From: Flavobacterium sp. CF136
GTDB taxonomy: Bacteria > Bacteroidota > Bacteroidia > Flavobacteriales > Flavobacteriaceae
Length of the DNA stretch: 64,000 bases
Direction of reading: 5' to 3'
NCBI RefSeq assembly: GCF_000282055.1
Contig: NZ_AKJZ01000009.1
Location: forward strand, 1 to 64,000
The position numbers and the translations under genes are program-made. Shown piece after piece: positions 25,093 to 35,846 of the stretch (within the stretch, counting starts at the first letter, position 1; every line of letters starts with the position of its first letter). The notes under the pieces are model-generated. The model saw only the letters and a program-made list of their open reading frames with translations. It was not told the DNA's origin and ran no database searches.

Positions 25093-25977
25093 ATGAGTAC
25101 ACACTTAGAAATATGTGGCGGTGAAGCCGCAACAAAGAATACAGGCTTCAAGGAGCAATGTATCGAATCAAAATTACAAATTCCAATCATATCAGACGGG
25201 TATGAATTCGCAACTGTTTCAGCATTTAAAACTGTAGCAACTTGGAAAACTGCCCAGCAAAACAAACATTTAGTACCATTATTTCCGGTTTATGAATTGG
25301 CAGATGCTTCTACTGAAGACACAAAGTTTGAAAGCGGTAACTTTTCTAAAATTACGGCCAAAGGAGTTGAAAAGATAACATTTGAATGCTACATCAGCGT
25401 ATGTGCTTATGCTGCTTTAAAATCTTATGAAAATTCAGGCAAGTATGGTGAACTGTTCGAATTCAATGAAGATGGTGATTATTCTGGAGTTTTTGCTGCT
25501 GATGGCGTTAAAGTAAAAGGTAGAAAAATTAAATCATTAACCGTAACCAGAATTCGCGCAACTAAAGACAAAGTTCCGTATGTAAAAGGAGAAATCACTT
25601 TTGCAGATAAAGACGATGTTTTGAATGCTGTAATTGTAAAATCAGATCTTACCGAAACCGATTTGGAAGGAATTTTTGATGTTGAACTGGCACAAGTTGG
25701 AACAGCATCAACTACATCAATAAAATTTACGGCTACTGCAGGATGTTCCGGAGGAGGTGCTTTAGTGACATCTTTGGTTGCTGCTGATTTTGTATTATTA
25801 GATCCTACAGGTGCAGCTGATACATTCACTTTAACTCCGGCTGATGCCGATGGAGTTTATGAAATTGTTGGAACAGGTTTTACAACCGATTATACTATTT
25901 CATTAGATGGAGTTGTTGCTCAAACAACAATTATGTATGAATCTCCTGAAGCATTAACTGTAACGGTTACACCATAA
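25093..25977 (+). CDS. Probable major tail tube protein
   Basis: A 294-aa protein encoded just before the tail chaperone and tape-measure genes, the usual place of the tube protein. The first 200 residues are beta-rich with alternating charged loops. The C-terminal 90 residues (from about AQVGTASTTSIKFTATAGC) form an Ig-like beta sandwich, as often fused to tail tube proteins. Its stop overlaps the next ATG by one base. Confidence 0.75.
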   Translation: MSTHLEICGGEAATKNTGFKEQCIESKLQIPIISDGYEFATVSAFKTVATWKTAQQNKHLVPLFPVYELADASTEDTKFESGNFSKITAKGVEKITFECYISVCAYAALKSYENSGKYGELFEFNEDGDYSGVFAADGVKVKGRKIKSLTVTRIRATKDKVPYVKGEITFADKDDVLNAVIVKSDLTETDLEGIFDVELAQVGTASTTSIKFTATAGCSGGGALVTSLVAADFVLLDPTGAADTFTLTPADADGVYEIVGTGFTTDYTISLDGVVAQTTIMYESPEALTVTVTP

Positions 25978-26210
25978 TGAAAAAGGTTTATTTAGGAATA
26001 GAATTCGCAGAGGACTATAATAAGTCCTTTGCGGAATTTAAAGCTGATTTTGGCTCAAATCACATCTTTAAAAAATTCCAACCAAAGGAAAGAGAGCAAG
26101 AATTAAAAAAGGCTTATAAAATAGCAACAGGATCAACAAAATCAGATGGGAACGTTTCAGGAACAATTGGCAAGGTCAAAGAAGTTACAACCCAACCGGC
26201 TGAAGAATGA
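25977..26210 (+). CDS. Hypothetical small tail-module protein
   Basis: A 77-aa charged protein after the tail tube gene. It overlaps the next gene by 65 bp in a different frame, which is long for this phage. No recognisable domain; an assembly-chaperone role is possible from position. Confidence 0.55.
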   Translation: MKKVYLGIEFAEDYNKSFAEFKADFGSNHIFKKFQPKEREQELKKAYKIATGSTKSDGNVSGTIGKVKEVTTQPAEE

Positions 26211-26604
26211 TCTTTTTAAATATATCAGAAGTATTGAAAAAGATTTACTAGACCTGGAGAAAAAAAGAATTTCAGAAGATAGTAAAGATATTTTCGGAAA
26301 TCCAATTGGATTTTATTCAGAAGCTACGGAAATATTATCCGGTGGGAATAAAAAAGCAGGAGATCCATTTACCGGTATTGATACTGGTGATTGGTTTAAG
26401 GGATTCAATATGCAAGAAGTTGCAGGAGTTATCAGATTTAGTTCTACTGATTCTAAAAATTCAATAATCCTTAGCAATGGACCAGACAATACTTGGCTAT
26501 CTGATGAGCTATTTGGATTAACTGATAAAGAATTAAAGGAGGTAATCACAAGTAGGTTACTTCCTTTTTTTATAAAAAATTCTAAAAATATACTTCAAAT
26601 ATGA
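26146..26604 (+). CDS. Probable tail completion protein (HK97 gp10-like)
   Basis: A 152-aa protein starting MGTFQEQLARSKKLQPN, a typical opening for gp10-like tail-completion proteins, with the central FTGIDTGDWFKGFNMQ block such proteins carry. The ATG at 26146 produces a 65-bp overlap with the previous gene; I keep it because the N terminus looks conserved. Its TGA overlaps the next ATG as ATGA. Confidence 0.65.
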   Translation: MGTFQEQLARSKKLQPNRLKNDLFKYIRSIEKDLLDLEKKRISEDSKDIFGNPIGFYSEATEILSGGNKKAGDPFTGIDTGDWFKGFNMQEVAGVIRFSSTDSKNSIILSNGPDNTWLSDELFGLTDKELKEVITSRLLPFFIKNSKNILQI

Positions 26605-27209
26605 TTTACAAATCACTTGATACAATTCCATATAAATTATTTGTTGAAATTTCAGAGACACTTAATGTAAAACTCTTATGTAGTGATGAAAATCAAGAAG
26701 TTGATATTGAAGAATTAACGAATATCTGGAATGATCTTTATGATAAGCATTTGAGTAAAAATCAAACTTCTGAATCAAAAAAAATATTCAAATTATCCAA
26801 AGAAGTTGACACTTTTATTACACTTCATAAAGTTGTTTTAATGGCTTGTTATTCGCTTAGGTTCGAATTTAATGAGGACATGTATAATATTCTAATTTCA
26901 AAAAATTACAAATTATCAATTGAAGATACTCTTTCATATTATTCTGATATAGATAAAATTGAGCGAGAGGCTAATGCATATATAATTAAAGCTGAATATT
27001 ATAAAGGCATGTTGCCGGATCCTGAAGAAAACACAAATACTGATTATACTGTTGATGATATCATGGCCAGTCACTCTGCAATTTTAGGATATGATATTGG
27101 AGCAGATTATAACCTGGTGACCTACAATAAATATTACGCAACAGAAAAGCAGGTGAATGCTAAAATAAAATCTATTCAGAACCAAATTCAAAAGAACAAT
27201 GGCAAATAA
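26601..27209 (+). CDS. Hypothetical tail assembly protein (chaperone candidate)
   Basis: A 202-aa acidic helical protein directly upstream of the tape-measure gene, overlapping it by 11 bp. Tail assembly chaperones occupy this place and often use a -1 frameshift; I see no obvious slippery heptamer followed by structure here, so frameshifting is not claimed. Confidence 0.65.
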   Translation: MIYKSLDTIPYKLFVEISETLNVKLLCSDENQEVDIEELTNIWNDLYDKHLSKNQTSESKKIFKLSKEVDTFITLHKVVLMACYSLRFEFNEDMYNILISKNYKLSIEDTLSYYSDIDKIEREANAYIIKAEYYKGMLPDPEENTNTDYTVDDIMASHSAILGYDIGADYNLVTYNKYYATEKQVNAKIKSIQNQIQKNNGK

Positions 27210-30200
27210 TAACGGAATAATTACACGAAAAGATATCATTTCTGATGATGCTTTGAATTTTGGTGAAGTATACGCCAAACAGCTGAAAGTTGCTATTGAT
27301 GCGAATGAAGTTTTAGTTAAATCTGTTAAAGAATTAAATAGCGAAGTTCAAAATTTTAAAACTGCAAATAATCAAAAAGACTATATAACAGCCAAACAAG
27401 CCGCAACACTTGCAACACAGCAAGCAATAGCCGCAATTAAAGAACAAGAAGCTGCCGAAATATCTGCTAACAAAATTAAGATATCGTCTATTGCATTATC
27501 TGAAGCGGAAAGAAAAGCCAAATTAGCATTGGCAGATTCTGAGAGTAAACTTCAAAAGGCCAAAGATTCCGGCGTTAAAATGACACTTGAGGAAAAAATA
27601 TTATTAGCGGAAACCACAAAAGAATTAAAATATCAAGCCCGTGAAAGATTGGGTTTGGTTGGAGCGTATGAAAAACTTAACAAAGCTCGTTTAGACGCTC
27701 AAAAACGTTTGGCTGATTTAATTTCTGCGCAGAAAAAGAATACAGTTGAGGTTATAATTGCTCAAAAAGAATTCGACAAACTTGATGCAAGAGTTAAGGC
27801 TGTTGATGCTGCTATCAAAAATTACTCAAAGAATATTGGTAATTATGGAGATGCTTTTAAAGGTCTAAACGGAACATTCAGAGACTTGATGTCTACTTTT
27901 GGTTTAGCTACTGGACTTGCATTATTTGGACAAATCGTAAAAGATATTTTTAGTGTAATTAAGGATTTTGACCGTCAATTAATTGCCGTTGGTAAAACAA
28001 CAAATATTACTGGAGAAGATTTAAAACAATTCGGAAGAGAAGTTGTTGAACTTGGAGATAGATTGAATGGAGTTACGGTTGAGGGTTTGATTAAATCAGC
28101 TGAGGTGGCCGGTCAATTAGGTGTTACAGGAACTGCCAATATTTTAAAATTCTCTGAGGCAATTGAAAAATTAAAACTTACTTCTGATATTATTTCTGAT
28201 GAGCAAGTTGCGCAGTTTGCAAAATTCATTGAGGTTTCGTCAGATAGTTTTGAAAATGCAGATCGTTTGGCTTCTGTGATTACACAATTAGGGAACTCAT
28301 TTGCCACAACTGAAAAAGAAGTTCTTGCAAACGCTACTGAAATTCAAAAAGGAGTAGCTGTTTATAATACTTCTGCTCAGGGCGTTTTAGCATTAGGAGC
28401 CGCGACTTCTTCTTTAGGATCAGAGTCTGAGGTTTCGGCAAGTTCTATTCAAAAGACTTTTGGAGTAATCAATAAAGCTATTGCTACTGGAAAAAACTTA
28501 GAGAACGTTTTAAAACTTACAAATTTAACTCAGGCAGAATTGTCTAAGCAATTTAATAAAGATGCAACTGGAGTATTTGTAAAGTTTGTAAAAGGGCTTA
28601 GTGATGCAAAAAAAGGAGGGCAAAATTTAGCTGTTGTTTTAGGCCAATTAGGATTAGATGAAGTAAGATCATTTAAAACAATTGGATCATTAGCTGCAAA
28701 TTATGATTTGTTAGCAAATGCTATGGCACAAGCTAAGCAGGAATATATAGACAATGCAGCTTTAAATAAAGAAGTTGCTGCTGCTTCTGAAAGCCTTTCG
28801 TCTATTTTATCTGATATAAAAGATAAATGGGAAGCATATATTCTTAATGCAGATGATGCAAATTCTGGAACTGCATCTTTAGCTAAAACTCTAAAATTTA
28901 TACGAGATAACTTTAAAGAAATTATTGATGTTATTGTAAAGGTTGGTACAATATTGTTTACTTATATCGGAGTTTTAAGAACAGTAAACTTTATAATGGT
29001 TACTTGGAATGCTATTTCAACGGCCGCAACGGCTGCTCAAATTAGATTTGCCTTATCCACCGGAATAGGTACAAAATCTATTCTTGCTCAGGCAGCAGCT
29101 GCCCGGGAAGCAATGGTTGCTCAGGAAGGTTTGAATATTGCAGTAAAAGCTACTCCATGGGGGTTAATACTTGCTTTTTTATCAGCTGCTATAGTTGCTT
29201 ACATGGTATTCAATGATGAAATGTCAGATGCCGAAAAAAATATACAACGAATTGTTGAGGCAAATAAAGAACTGGAAAAGACCGAAAAATTCTATTCTGA
29301 TCAAAGAGATAAATTTAATGCAGAAAGATTTAAAGCAATTGAAGATGATATAAAATTAAGAAAGGCACAGGGTGAGAATTCAGATAAATTGGATAAAGAA
29401 GAAATAGCAAGGAAAAAAGAAGTAATTCAATCATCAATTGATGTTTACACTAATTTAAAAAATGCTGAGATAGAAAGAACTAAAACTGAAATTAACAGTT
29501 CTAGACAAAGAATAGTTCAGTTACAAATTGAGCAAAAAGTATTAAATGAAAGCGGATTTAGGGTAAGTAAACAAGGTAGAACCACTGAGGAACTTGATCA
29601 GTTTATTCAAACCGAGAAAGATAAATTGAATTTAAAAAAATCTTCACTTACACAAAATTCAAAACTTACAACAGAAGAATTAGCCAGATTAAATAAACAA
29701 CTTCAGGACCTGGATAAAGATGCTGCTGTCAAGGATGCAGAATTAAAAAATGAACTTTCTAAGAAAGCTCTTGCTGCATTGAGAAAAAGAATGAAAGAGA
29801 GATATGAACTTGAAAAAAAGGCACAAGAAGATCTATTTAAGCTTCAACAATTCAGACTTCAAGTTGCAATTGATATTAATGATGAAATACTGAATAACGA
29901 TAAAATGTTCTATGATGATAAATTGGATGCGCTTAACGATAATATTCAGTTAGAATCTGAAAAAAAACGGAATGCTGCTGAATATGAATTAACTCAGTTA
30001 GGAAAATATAATGAGAAAACCGGAAAATTTGCTCGTGAACTTTCTGATTTAGAAATTAAAACTTTGCTTGAAAATGGTGAGATTAAAAAGAAACTTACTG
30101 ATGGTCAAAAATTAATAATTGAAAGATTTCAGGATGATCAAAAAAGGCTAGTCCAAAAAGGAGCTAAGGATCGTCAAAAAATAATTGATTTTGAGGTTGA

Positions 30201-31401
30201 TGAAGTAAAAAAAAGAATTGAAGATCAGTTATTGGCTCAGGATACAGCAGTTCAAAATAAGTTATTAATAGAAAATGAGCAGTTTAAAACAGAGTATCAA
30301 TTAGCCGGTGATAACTATGCGTTATTAGAAAAGGCTAAAAAAGATCATGAAGAAAGAAAGCTAAAAATAGAATCTGACGCTGCAAAAGAAGCTTTAAAAA
30401 CTCAAATTAATACTATACAAAAATTATTAGATGCTGAAAAATCTAGAACTGACGGTTCTGCAATTTCAATTGATAAAATAAAAAAATTAGAAAACGAATT
30501 AGCTACTTATCGAAAAGTATTAAGTGTAGAGCAAACAAATTTAGATACTTTAACTAAAGAAAAAAGATTAGAGATAGAGAGAGAAAAGGTTGAAAAAATC
30601 AAAGAAATGTCTCAAAATTTAAATAATGCTTTGGTTGATTTAGGTAATTCAATTTTTGAAACCAGAATCAAAAATATTGATACTGAGATTTCAAAAAACA
30701 ATGAGAAATATGATAAGCTTATTGAATTAGCCGGTAAGGATGAAAAGCAAAAGGATTTGCTTCAAAAAGAACGCGATAAGAAAAACGATCAATTAGAAAA
30801 AAAGAAGCGAAAAGAACAGGAAAAACAAGCCAAGTTCAATAAAGCTATTGCTATTGTTCAAACAACAATTAACACAGCTCAGGCGGTTATGAAAGGATTT
30901 GCAGATAGTGGCTATGTTGGTGCAATTTTAGCCGCTGCAATTGGTGCAATTGAATTAGCAACTATTATTTCTACTCCAATACCAAAATATAAAGATGGGC
31001 GTAAAGGCGGTAAGAAAGAAATAGCAATGCTTAATGATGGAGTAGGTTCTAACGGCCAGTATATTCAAGAGGTAATTGAGCGCAGGAGTGGTGCTGTTGA
31101 AGTTCCAACAGGTAAAAATAAAATTGTTCAATTGTATGAAGGCGATACTGTTCATAAAAATATTGATGAATATAATAGATTGCAAAGATCAGCAATGATG
31201 GCAAGTATTAATATGGAAGGACGTAAAATGAGTGATTTTCAAGCTTCCCAACATTTTGAAGCCACATACGGCAAAGAATTATTAGAGGAAATGAAATTGA
31301 CAAGAAAAGCAATTCAAAAACAAAAACCAATTATTTACCACGGACCAAAAATTGATATTCCTCATTCAATTTGGAAATCTAAAAACACAAACTGGAACTA
31401 A
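27199..31401 (+). CDS. Tail tape measure protein
   Basis: A 1400-aa protein, the largest in the phage. The N-terminal half contains a TP901-type tape-measure core (IKDFDRQLIAVGKTTNITGE and the following helical blocks). Three hydrophobic segments are visible (around FGLATGLALFGQIVKDIF, GTILFTYIGVLRTVNFIMV, and WGLILAFLSAAIVAYMVF). The C-terminal half is long heptad-like coiled coil rich in Lys and Glu. It sets tail length and probably helps DNA entry through the inner membrane. The length suggests a long siphovirus tail. Its stop overlaps the next ATG by one base. Confidence 0.92.
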   Translation: MANNNGIITRKDIISDDALNFGEVYAKQLKVAIDANEVLVKSVKELNSEVQNFKTANNQKDYITAKQAATLATQQAIAAIKEQEAAEISANKIKISSIALSEAERKAKLALADSESKLQKAKDSGVKMTLEEKILLAETTKELKYQARERLGLVGAYEKLNKARLDAQKRLADLISAQKKNTVEVIIAQKEFDKLDARVKAVDAAIKNYSKNIGNYGDAFKGLNGTFRDLMSTFGLATGLALFGQIVKDIFSVIKDFDRQLIAVGKTTNITGEDLKQFGREVVELGDRLNGVTVEGLIKSAEVAGQLGVTGTANILKFSEAIEKLKLTSDIISDEQVAQFAKFIEVSSDSFENADRLASVITQLGNSFATTEKEVLANATEIQKGVAVYNTSAQGVLALGAATSSLGSESEVSASSIQKTFGVINKAIATGKNLENVLKLTNLTQAELSKQFNKDATGVFVKFVKGLSDAKKGGQNLAVVLGQLGLDEVRSFKTIGSLAANYDLLANAMAQAKQEYIDNAALNKEVAAASESLSSILSDIKDKWEAYILNADDANSGTASLAKTLKFIRDNFKEIIDVIVKVGTILFTYIGVLRTVNFIMVTWNAISTAATAAQIRFALSTGIGTKSILAQAAAAREAMVAQEGLNIAVKATPWGLILAFLSAAIVAYMVFNDEMSDAEKNIQRIVEANKELEKTEKFYSDQRDKFNAERFKAIEDDIKLRKAQGENSDKLDKEEIARKKEVIQSSIDVYTNLKNAEIERTKTEINSSRQRIVQLQIEQKVLNESGFRVSKQGRTTEELDQFIQTEKDKLNLKKSSLTQNSKLTTEELARLNKQLQDLDKDAAVKDAELKNELSKKALAALRKRMKERYELEKKAQEDLFKLQQFRLQVAIDINDEILNNDKMFYDDKLDALNDNIQLESEKKRNAAEYELTQLGKYNEKTGKFARELSDLEIKTLLENGEIKKKLTDGQKLIIERFQDDQKRLVQKGAKDRQKIIDFEVDEVKKRIEDQLLAQDTAVQNKLLIENEQFKTEYQLAGDNYALLEKAKKDHEERKLKIESDAAKEALKTQINTIQKLLDAEKSRTDGSAISIDKIKKLENELATYRKVLSVEQTNLDTLTKEKRLEIEREKVEKIKEMSQNLNNALVDLGNSIFETRIKNIDTEISKNNEKYDKLIELAGKDEKQKDLLQKERDKKNDQLEKKKRKEQEKQAKFNKAIAIVQTTINTAQAVMKGFADSGYVGAILAAAIGAIELATIISTPIPKYKDGRKGGKKEIAMLNDGVGSNGQYIQEVIERRSGAVEVPTGKNKIVQLYEGDTVHKNIDEYNRLQRSAMMASINMEGRKMSDFQASQHFEATYGKELLEEMKLTRKAIQKQKPIIYHGPKIDIPHSIWKSKNTNWN

Positions 31402-33641
31402 TGGGAAATATTAATCCACAATATAATGATCGTGTTCAGTATATATTGAAAAACAAAGATTTAGGAGATTTAATTACTATTGAACCTGTAGGATGGACTG
31501 ATGATGATAAAGAATATTCCAGACACGAACAGTATCATGGTATATTCCCTAAGTTTTCTAATTCATTAAAATTTGTAAAAGATGCTTCGGAATATATTCA
31601 GTTGATTTTAGATCTATATGGCATCATGGCCGAAATAGAATTGGTCCGTAATGAAAAGCATCCGCAAACTGATGTTTGGACTTTGACGTATTCAGGATTT
31701 TTGGATTTGTCTACTTGGAGCCGTGAAAATAAACAAGTATCTGTAAAATTCAATTCCGGAGGTTTAGAACAAGAATTAAAAGCCAGGGAATCAGAGAATG
31801 TAGAGGTTGACCGTTTAACAACAATAAATGATACTGCTATTCCTGAATTAAATACGATTGATGTTGAATTAGAAGGGCGAAGAATTTTTCTTCAAACTAA
31901 ATTTGGAATAAATCCAACCGAAAATTCTGTTTTTTTAAGAAACACTTCTTCTGATGGTAATACCAGAGGTTGTACTATTCCTGTACCTTTAAAGAAAGTA
32001 GCTTTTTCTCATGACAATGCTCATGAGCCAATTCCAGATTCAAGAGTTGGAGATAATTCATGGGAAAGGCATAATAATGGTGAAGTAGATATTTTGTTTT
32101 TTGCAGTTTCGGATAAAAGAAGGGATTTAAAACTAAAACTAAAACTTCAATTTACAGTTAACATAGTAAGTTTTGATGATGTTGAGGGTTTTGGATTTTG
32201 GGCAAGAATAGTTACTTATAAAGATGGAGGAGACTTTGTTTTTAAAGAAAATAGAATGTTATTTTTTAAACATGATTTTGTAGAATTGGATGGAAATACT
32301 TTTTCTATAGATTTTGAAGATACCATATCTTTATTGGCCGGGGAAAGTTTAGGTTTAGTTTTTGATCAAAATGCAAATTTTATAAATACGTCTTCTCAAA
32401 CTTTAGAAATAAGCGTTGACAATATTAATTGTGATCTGAATGTTGATGAAGATAGTTTTGAAGAAAAATCAACAACAAAAGCAATATTAGCTCATGAACT
32501 GGCAGATAGATTAGTAACAATTTGCACGAATAAAAAAAATGTTTTTTATTCTGATTATTTTGGAAGAACTGATTTAGGATATGCTGTTGATGGACCGGGT
32601 GCGTTTATTGGATTTACTCATGGATTCTGGGTCCGTAAATTCGACAAATTACCAATTCCAAAGGAAGAAACGCCAACACAAAATAAAGTAACTAATTTAT
32701 TCAAACCACTAACAACATCATTTAAAGATTTTGTTATTTCAAATGAGGCAGTTCTAAATATTGGCGTTGGAATAGAAAAAATTGGAAACATTGAAAGAGT
32801 TAGAATTGAAGAAAAGAGTTTTTTCTACAACAATAATGTCACTATAAAATTGCCTAATCAGGTGAAAAGTGTAAAAAGAACCATTGCAATTGATAAGTAT
32901 TATTCAGCTATTGAGGTTGGTTATGAAAAAGGTGGAAATTATGAAGAAGCATTTGGACTGGATGAATTTAATGTAAAGTCAAATTTTTCAACCATAATCA
33001 GCAAACTTAAAAATATTTTTACTGAAGTTTCAAAATATAGAGCAGATAGTTACGGGATGGAGTTTGCCAGAAGAAAACCAAAATCAATAAACGATACTGA
33101 AGATACAAGTTACGATGAAGATATTTTCTTTTTGGATTTAAAAAGAGGATTGTCAAGTCTATTTGTTCAAAGAAAATGGCAGGATGATTTTGAGAAAGAA
33201 CCTACAGGTATATTTAGCCCGGAAACTGCAACCAATTTAAGATTATCTCCTGTAAATTGCTTGTTACGTCATGGATGGTGGATTTCGGCTTCAGTTATAA
33301 AATATGCCACAAATAAATTAAAGTTTGGGTCTTCTACTGCAAACAGGCAGCTTAAAACCCAACTTATCGGCGGCCATGAGTATGCTGAAAATGACGATAT
33401 AATAAATTCAGAGTTAAAAAATGCTCGTTTTATTCCGGAAGAAATTGAATTCGAACATGTTTGTGATTTTGACGTGATGCAACAGGTAAATGGAGTATCT
33501 GTAATTCTGGGTAAACGAATTATTAATCTTTATGGATTAGTTGAATTTGTAAATGAAGAAAATGAGATTGAAAAAGGTTTTTTAATGAACTTAAAGCCAA
33601 ACGGTAAAGGAAGTTGGCGAGTTTTAAAAGCAAATAGATAA
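31401..33641 (+). CDS. Tail/baseplate protein (distal tail or hub candidate)
   Basis: A 746-aa beta-rich protein following the tape measure, where distal tail and hub proteins are encoded. The N terminus (NPQYNDRVQYILKNKDLGDL, then EPVGWTDDDKEYSR) is typical of baseplate proteins in Bacteroidota siphoviruses. No peptidase or glycosidase motif is apparent. The role is by synteny. Confidence 0.7.
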   Translation: MGNINPQYNDRVQYILKNKDLGDLITIEPVGWTDDDKEYSRHEQYHGIFPKFSNSLKFVKDASEYIQLILDLYGIMAEIELVRNEKHPQTDVWTLTYSGFLDLSTWSRENKQVSVKFNSGGLEQELKARESENVEVDRLTTINDTAIPELNTIDVELEGRRIFLQTKFGINPTENSVFLRNTSSDGNTRGCTIPVPLKKVAFSHDNAHEPIPDSRVGDNSWERHNNGEVDILFFAVSDKRRDLKLKLKLQFTVNIVSFDDVEGFGFWARIVTYKDGGDFVFKENRMLFFKHDFVELDGNTFSIDFEDTISLLAGESLGLVFDQNANFINTSSQTLEISVDNINCDLNVDEDSFEEKSTTKAILAHELADRLVTICTNKKNVFYSDYFGRTDLGYAVDGPGAFIGFTHGFWVRKFDKLPIPKEETPTQNKVTNLFKPLTTSFKDFVISNEAVLNIGVGIEKIGNIERVRIEEKSFFYNNNVTIKLPNQVKSVKRTIAIDKYYSAIEVGYEKGGNYEEAFGLDEFNVKSNFSTIISKLKNIFTEVSKYRADSYGMEFARRKPKSINDTEDTSYDEDIFFLDLKRGLSSLFVQRKWQDDFEKEPTGIFSPETATNLRLSPVNCLLRHGWWISASVIKYATNKLKFGSSTANRQLKTQLIGGHEYAENDDIINSELKNARFIPEEIEFEHVCDFDVMQQVNGVSVILGKRIINLYGLVEFVNEENEIEKGFLMNLKPNGKGSWRVLKANR

Positions 33642-33644
33642 ATT

Positions 33645-35669
33645 ATGGCAAATTCAAAAATAACAATAGTTTTTAATGATGTTCCGGTTGATGGTAACAT
33701 TTTAAATATTGCTGAAACAACTCAGTCAAGATATTTAAGCGAAGTTTTTAAAGAAACTAGACTCGCAAGTTATCAAACTCAAATACCTGGTTTCTTGCCG
33801 GATGATGGAATACATCCAGATCGTTATATTGGTTTTATATCAAATTATTATAAATCGGCTTTTAATCTGGATCACAACATCGGAAGTCAATTTACAATAA
33901 CCTCAATTAACGGACCTACCGATTCAGGCACTGGAACCGTAATTATTGAAGCCAATTATCCGAATGCTTTTTTTATTGTTGATATTAATACTGCAGATGT
34001 TGATGTTACTATTGAAAATGAGGAAGCATTGCCTGATTTTAATATAATTGACACATCTTTCGATGCCGCTACAACAAATCAGTGTCAAAATGTAAAAGTA
34101 ATTGTTGAAACTGATGAGTTAGCTACAAAAATATTAAGTCCGATATCTGTTAATCCAAATACTGACAATCCATTATCTTTTGACTGGTTGAGAGGTGATA
34201 CTATAAACTTATTGTTAGAAGATGTAAATGGTACTCAAGTATCACAATTAATTGTTTTACCATCTCTTTTAACTGCTTCTAATTTTACAATAAATGTAAA
34301 TAATAGTCCAAATGGTGCAACTGTAACCGTTGAAAACGTTAATACTTCTGGGTTAGATTTAGAATATTCATTAAACAATTCAACCTGGCAAACAGAAAAT
34401 GTTTTTTCAGGCCTTGATGTTGGTAATTTTACCTTATATGTTCGTGATCAATTTGGGTGTTCATTTAATAAGCCTTTTTCAGTAAATGAATTTGGTATTC
34501 AGTCACCATATTTTTACATCTCAAAAGCTAATTCTATTCGTTATGCAAATCGCATAACTTGGGGAGATTCTGAAAATTATAAAAATGATGAAAACACATT
34601 GAGTTGTGAAGTTGATGTTGAATTACCATATAAGGAATATCAACAGTTTCAAAGCGCTGATATTCCTGCAACTCAGTTTAAAAGCAATTACGCTTCAAAT
34701 GTAGCAACAGTGATAAAAGAAGATCTCACAGAGGTGAATGTACCTATAGTTAAGAAAACAAATAATATTGGAATAAAAGACAAACGAGATGCCAGAAAGT
34801 ATAATTTAGGAGATGGGAAAACCGGAGTGTATTTTTTATCTGGAAACACTTATGACTATGATACTGATGTTGTAAGCGGCACTTATTCATTAAATGGATT
34901 ATTGCCGGAGTGGGCTATCGTTGGAAATTATATTGTTATTTCGAATGCGTGGTTTTTGATTGAGCAAATTGTGTATGATGAAACCAAGAATGCCGATGTA
35001 ATCGTTTTTTCACAAAATTACATTGGTCCTGAAATTAGTGTTGTCGCCGGATCAATATTCAATAGATTTAATTATGAAGTTTACGAATATTCTATTGATA
35101 TGGTTAATTACATTGATCAAAAATTTAGAGTTAGGCTTGTGAATTCGGATCCCAATTTCACTACTATAACACATTTGAGTGAGGTAATTTGGTCTAAAGT
35201 GAAACATGATAATGTATTGGAAATTCATTACTATAATACCACTAATACTGATGTTTTCTATTCTACGGGAATTGAATTTAAAATTAGAATTCCTTATACC
35301 ATTATAAGAGGTAAAGTTGACGAAGATAGCGAAGTTCATAAAACAGATACAGATACAATTTTGTTGACTGCTGATTTATACGAAGGTGATGAAGTTGTTT
35401 TTGAGCCGGTAACAAAAGAAATTTGGAGAAAAATTATGATAGCCTTATCACATGAGAGAGTTTGGTTAAACGGTGTAGGATATGTAAAAAATGGAAGTTT
35501 TAATACCGAAGGTCCATTGGAGAAATCAAATTTATATGTTTTAACAGCTAACATGCTTAAAACCGGCAATGTTTATAATTCACAAGGTAGTGGTAATCTT
35601 GATTTTGATGGAACAGAAATTGAAGTTCCAGGATTAATTTCAACGGAATCCGGATATGTAAGTTACTAA
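33645..35669 (+). CDS. Tail/baseplate protein of unknown role
   Basis: A 674-aa beta-rich protein starting 3 bp after its neighbour. It contains an Ig-like stretch around residues 215-280 (NSPNGATVTVENVNTSG, then FTLYVRDQFGCSF) and long stranded regions. It closes the tail operon: two hairpins, one a terminator, follow the stop. A structural or receptor-binding function is likely but not specific. Confidence 0.68.
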   Translation: MANSKITIVFNDVPVDGNILNIAETTQSRYLSEVFKETRLASYQTQIPGFLPDDGIHPDRYIGFISNYYKSAFNLDHNIGSQFTITSINGPTDSGTGTVIIEANYPNAFFIVDINTADVDVTIENEEALPDFNIIDTSFDAATTNQCQNVKVIVETDELATKILSPISVNPNTDNPLSFDWLRGDTINLLLEDVNGTQVSQLIVLPSLLTASNFTINVNNSPNGATVTVENVNTSGLDLEYSLNNSTWQTENVFSGLDVGNFTLYVRDQFGCSFNKPFSVNEFGIQSPYFYISKANSIRYANRITWGDSENYKNDENTLSCEVDVELPYKEYQQFQSADIPATQFKSNYASNVATVIKEDLTEVNVPIVKKTNNIGIKDKRDARKYNLGDGKTGVYFLSGNTYDYDTDVVSGTYSLNGLLPEWAIVGNYIVISNAWFLIEQIVYDETKNADVIVFSQNYIGPEISVVAGSIFNRFNYEVYEYSIDMVNYIDQKFRVRLVNSDPNFTTITHLSEVIWSKVKHDNVLEIHYYNTTNTDVFYSTGIEFKIRIPYTIIRGKVDEDSEVHKTDTDTILLTADLYEGDEVVFEPVTKEIWRKIMIALSHERVWLNGVGYVKNGSFNTEGPLEKSNLYVLTANMLKTGNVYNSQGSGNLDFDGTEIEVPGLISTESGYVSY

Positions 35670-35723
35670 TTCCCTAGAATTATAGGGAATTAAAAAAGCC
35701 ACTAATTAATTTTAGTGGCTTTT
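35669..35723. terminator. Double hairpin: inverted repeat plus bidirectional terminator
   Basis: The first hairpin pairs ATTCCCTA (35669) with TAGGGAAT (35683-35690). The second pairs AAAAGCCACTAA (35694-35705) with TTAGTGGCTTTT (35712-35723) and has T and A tracts on both sides. It separates the rightward tail operon from the convergent leftward cassette. Confidence 0.85.
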
Positions 35724-35729
35724 CTTGTT

Positions 35730-35846
35730 TTAGTTATATTCTATATTTTTTAATAGAAATTTTGAAGGTGTAATTTTGTATTCTGCTTTCATTTTCATTA
35801 AAGACTTATTCAAAGATTCGTATTGGCTCACTAATTTACTTTCCAT
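35730..35846 (-). CDS. Hypothetical small leftward protein
   Basis: A 38-aa frame whose ATG overlaps the 3' end of the upstream leftward gene by 11 bp and which ends next to the convergent terminator. It is rich in Lys, Ser and Met (SLMKMKAEYKITPSKFLL). Translational coupling supports it, but the short length makes it uncertain. Confidence 0.38.
   Translation of the reverse strand: MESKLVSQYESLNKSLMKMKAEYKITPSKFLLKNIEYN

Noticed and set aside
26601..27209. Programmed frameshift between tail chaperone frames
   Set aside because: No convincing slippery heptamer followed by a structure or open second frame was found at the gene end.
27084..27278. Leftward hydrophobic frame and similar opposite-strand frames within tail and helicase genes
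   Set aside because: They mirror AT-rich coding sequence and have no start-site context, overlap logic or domain.
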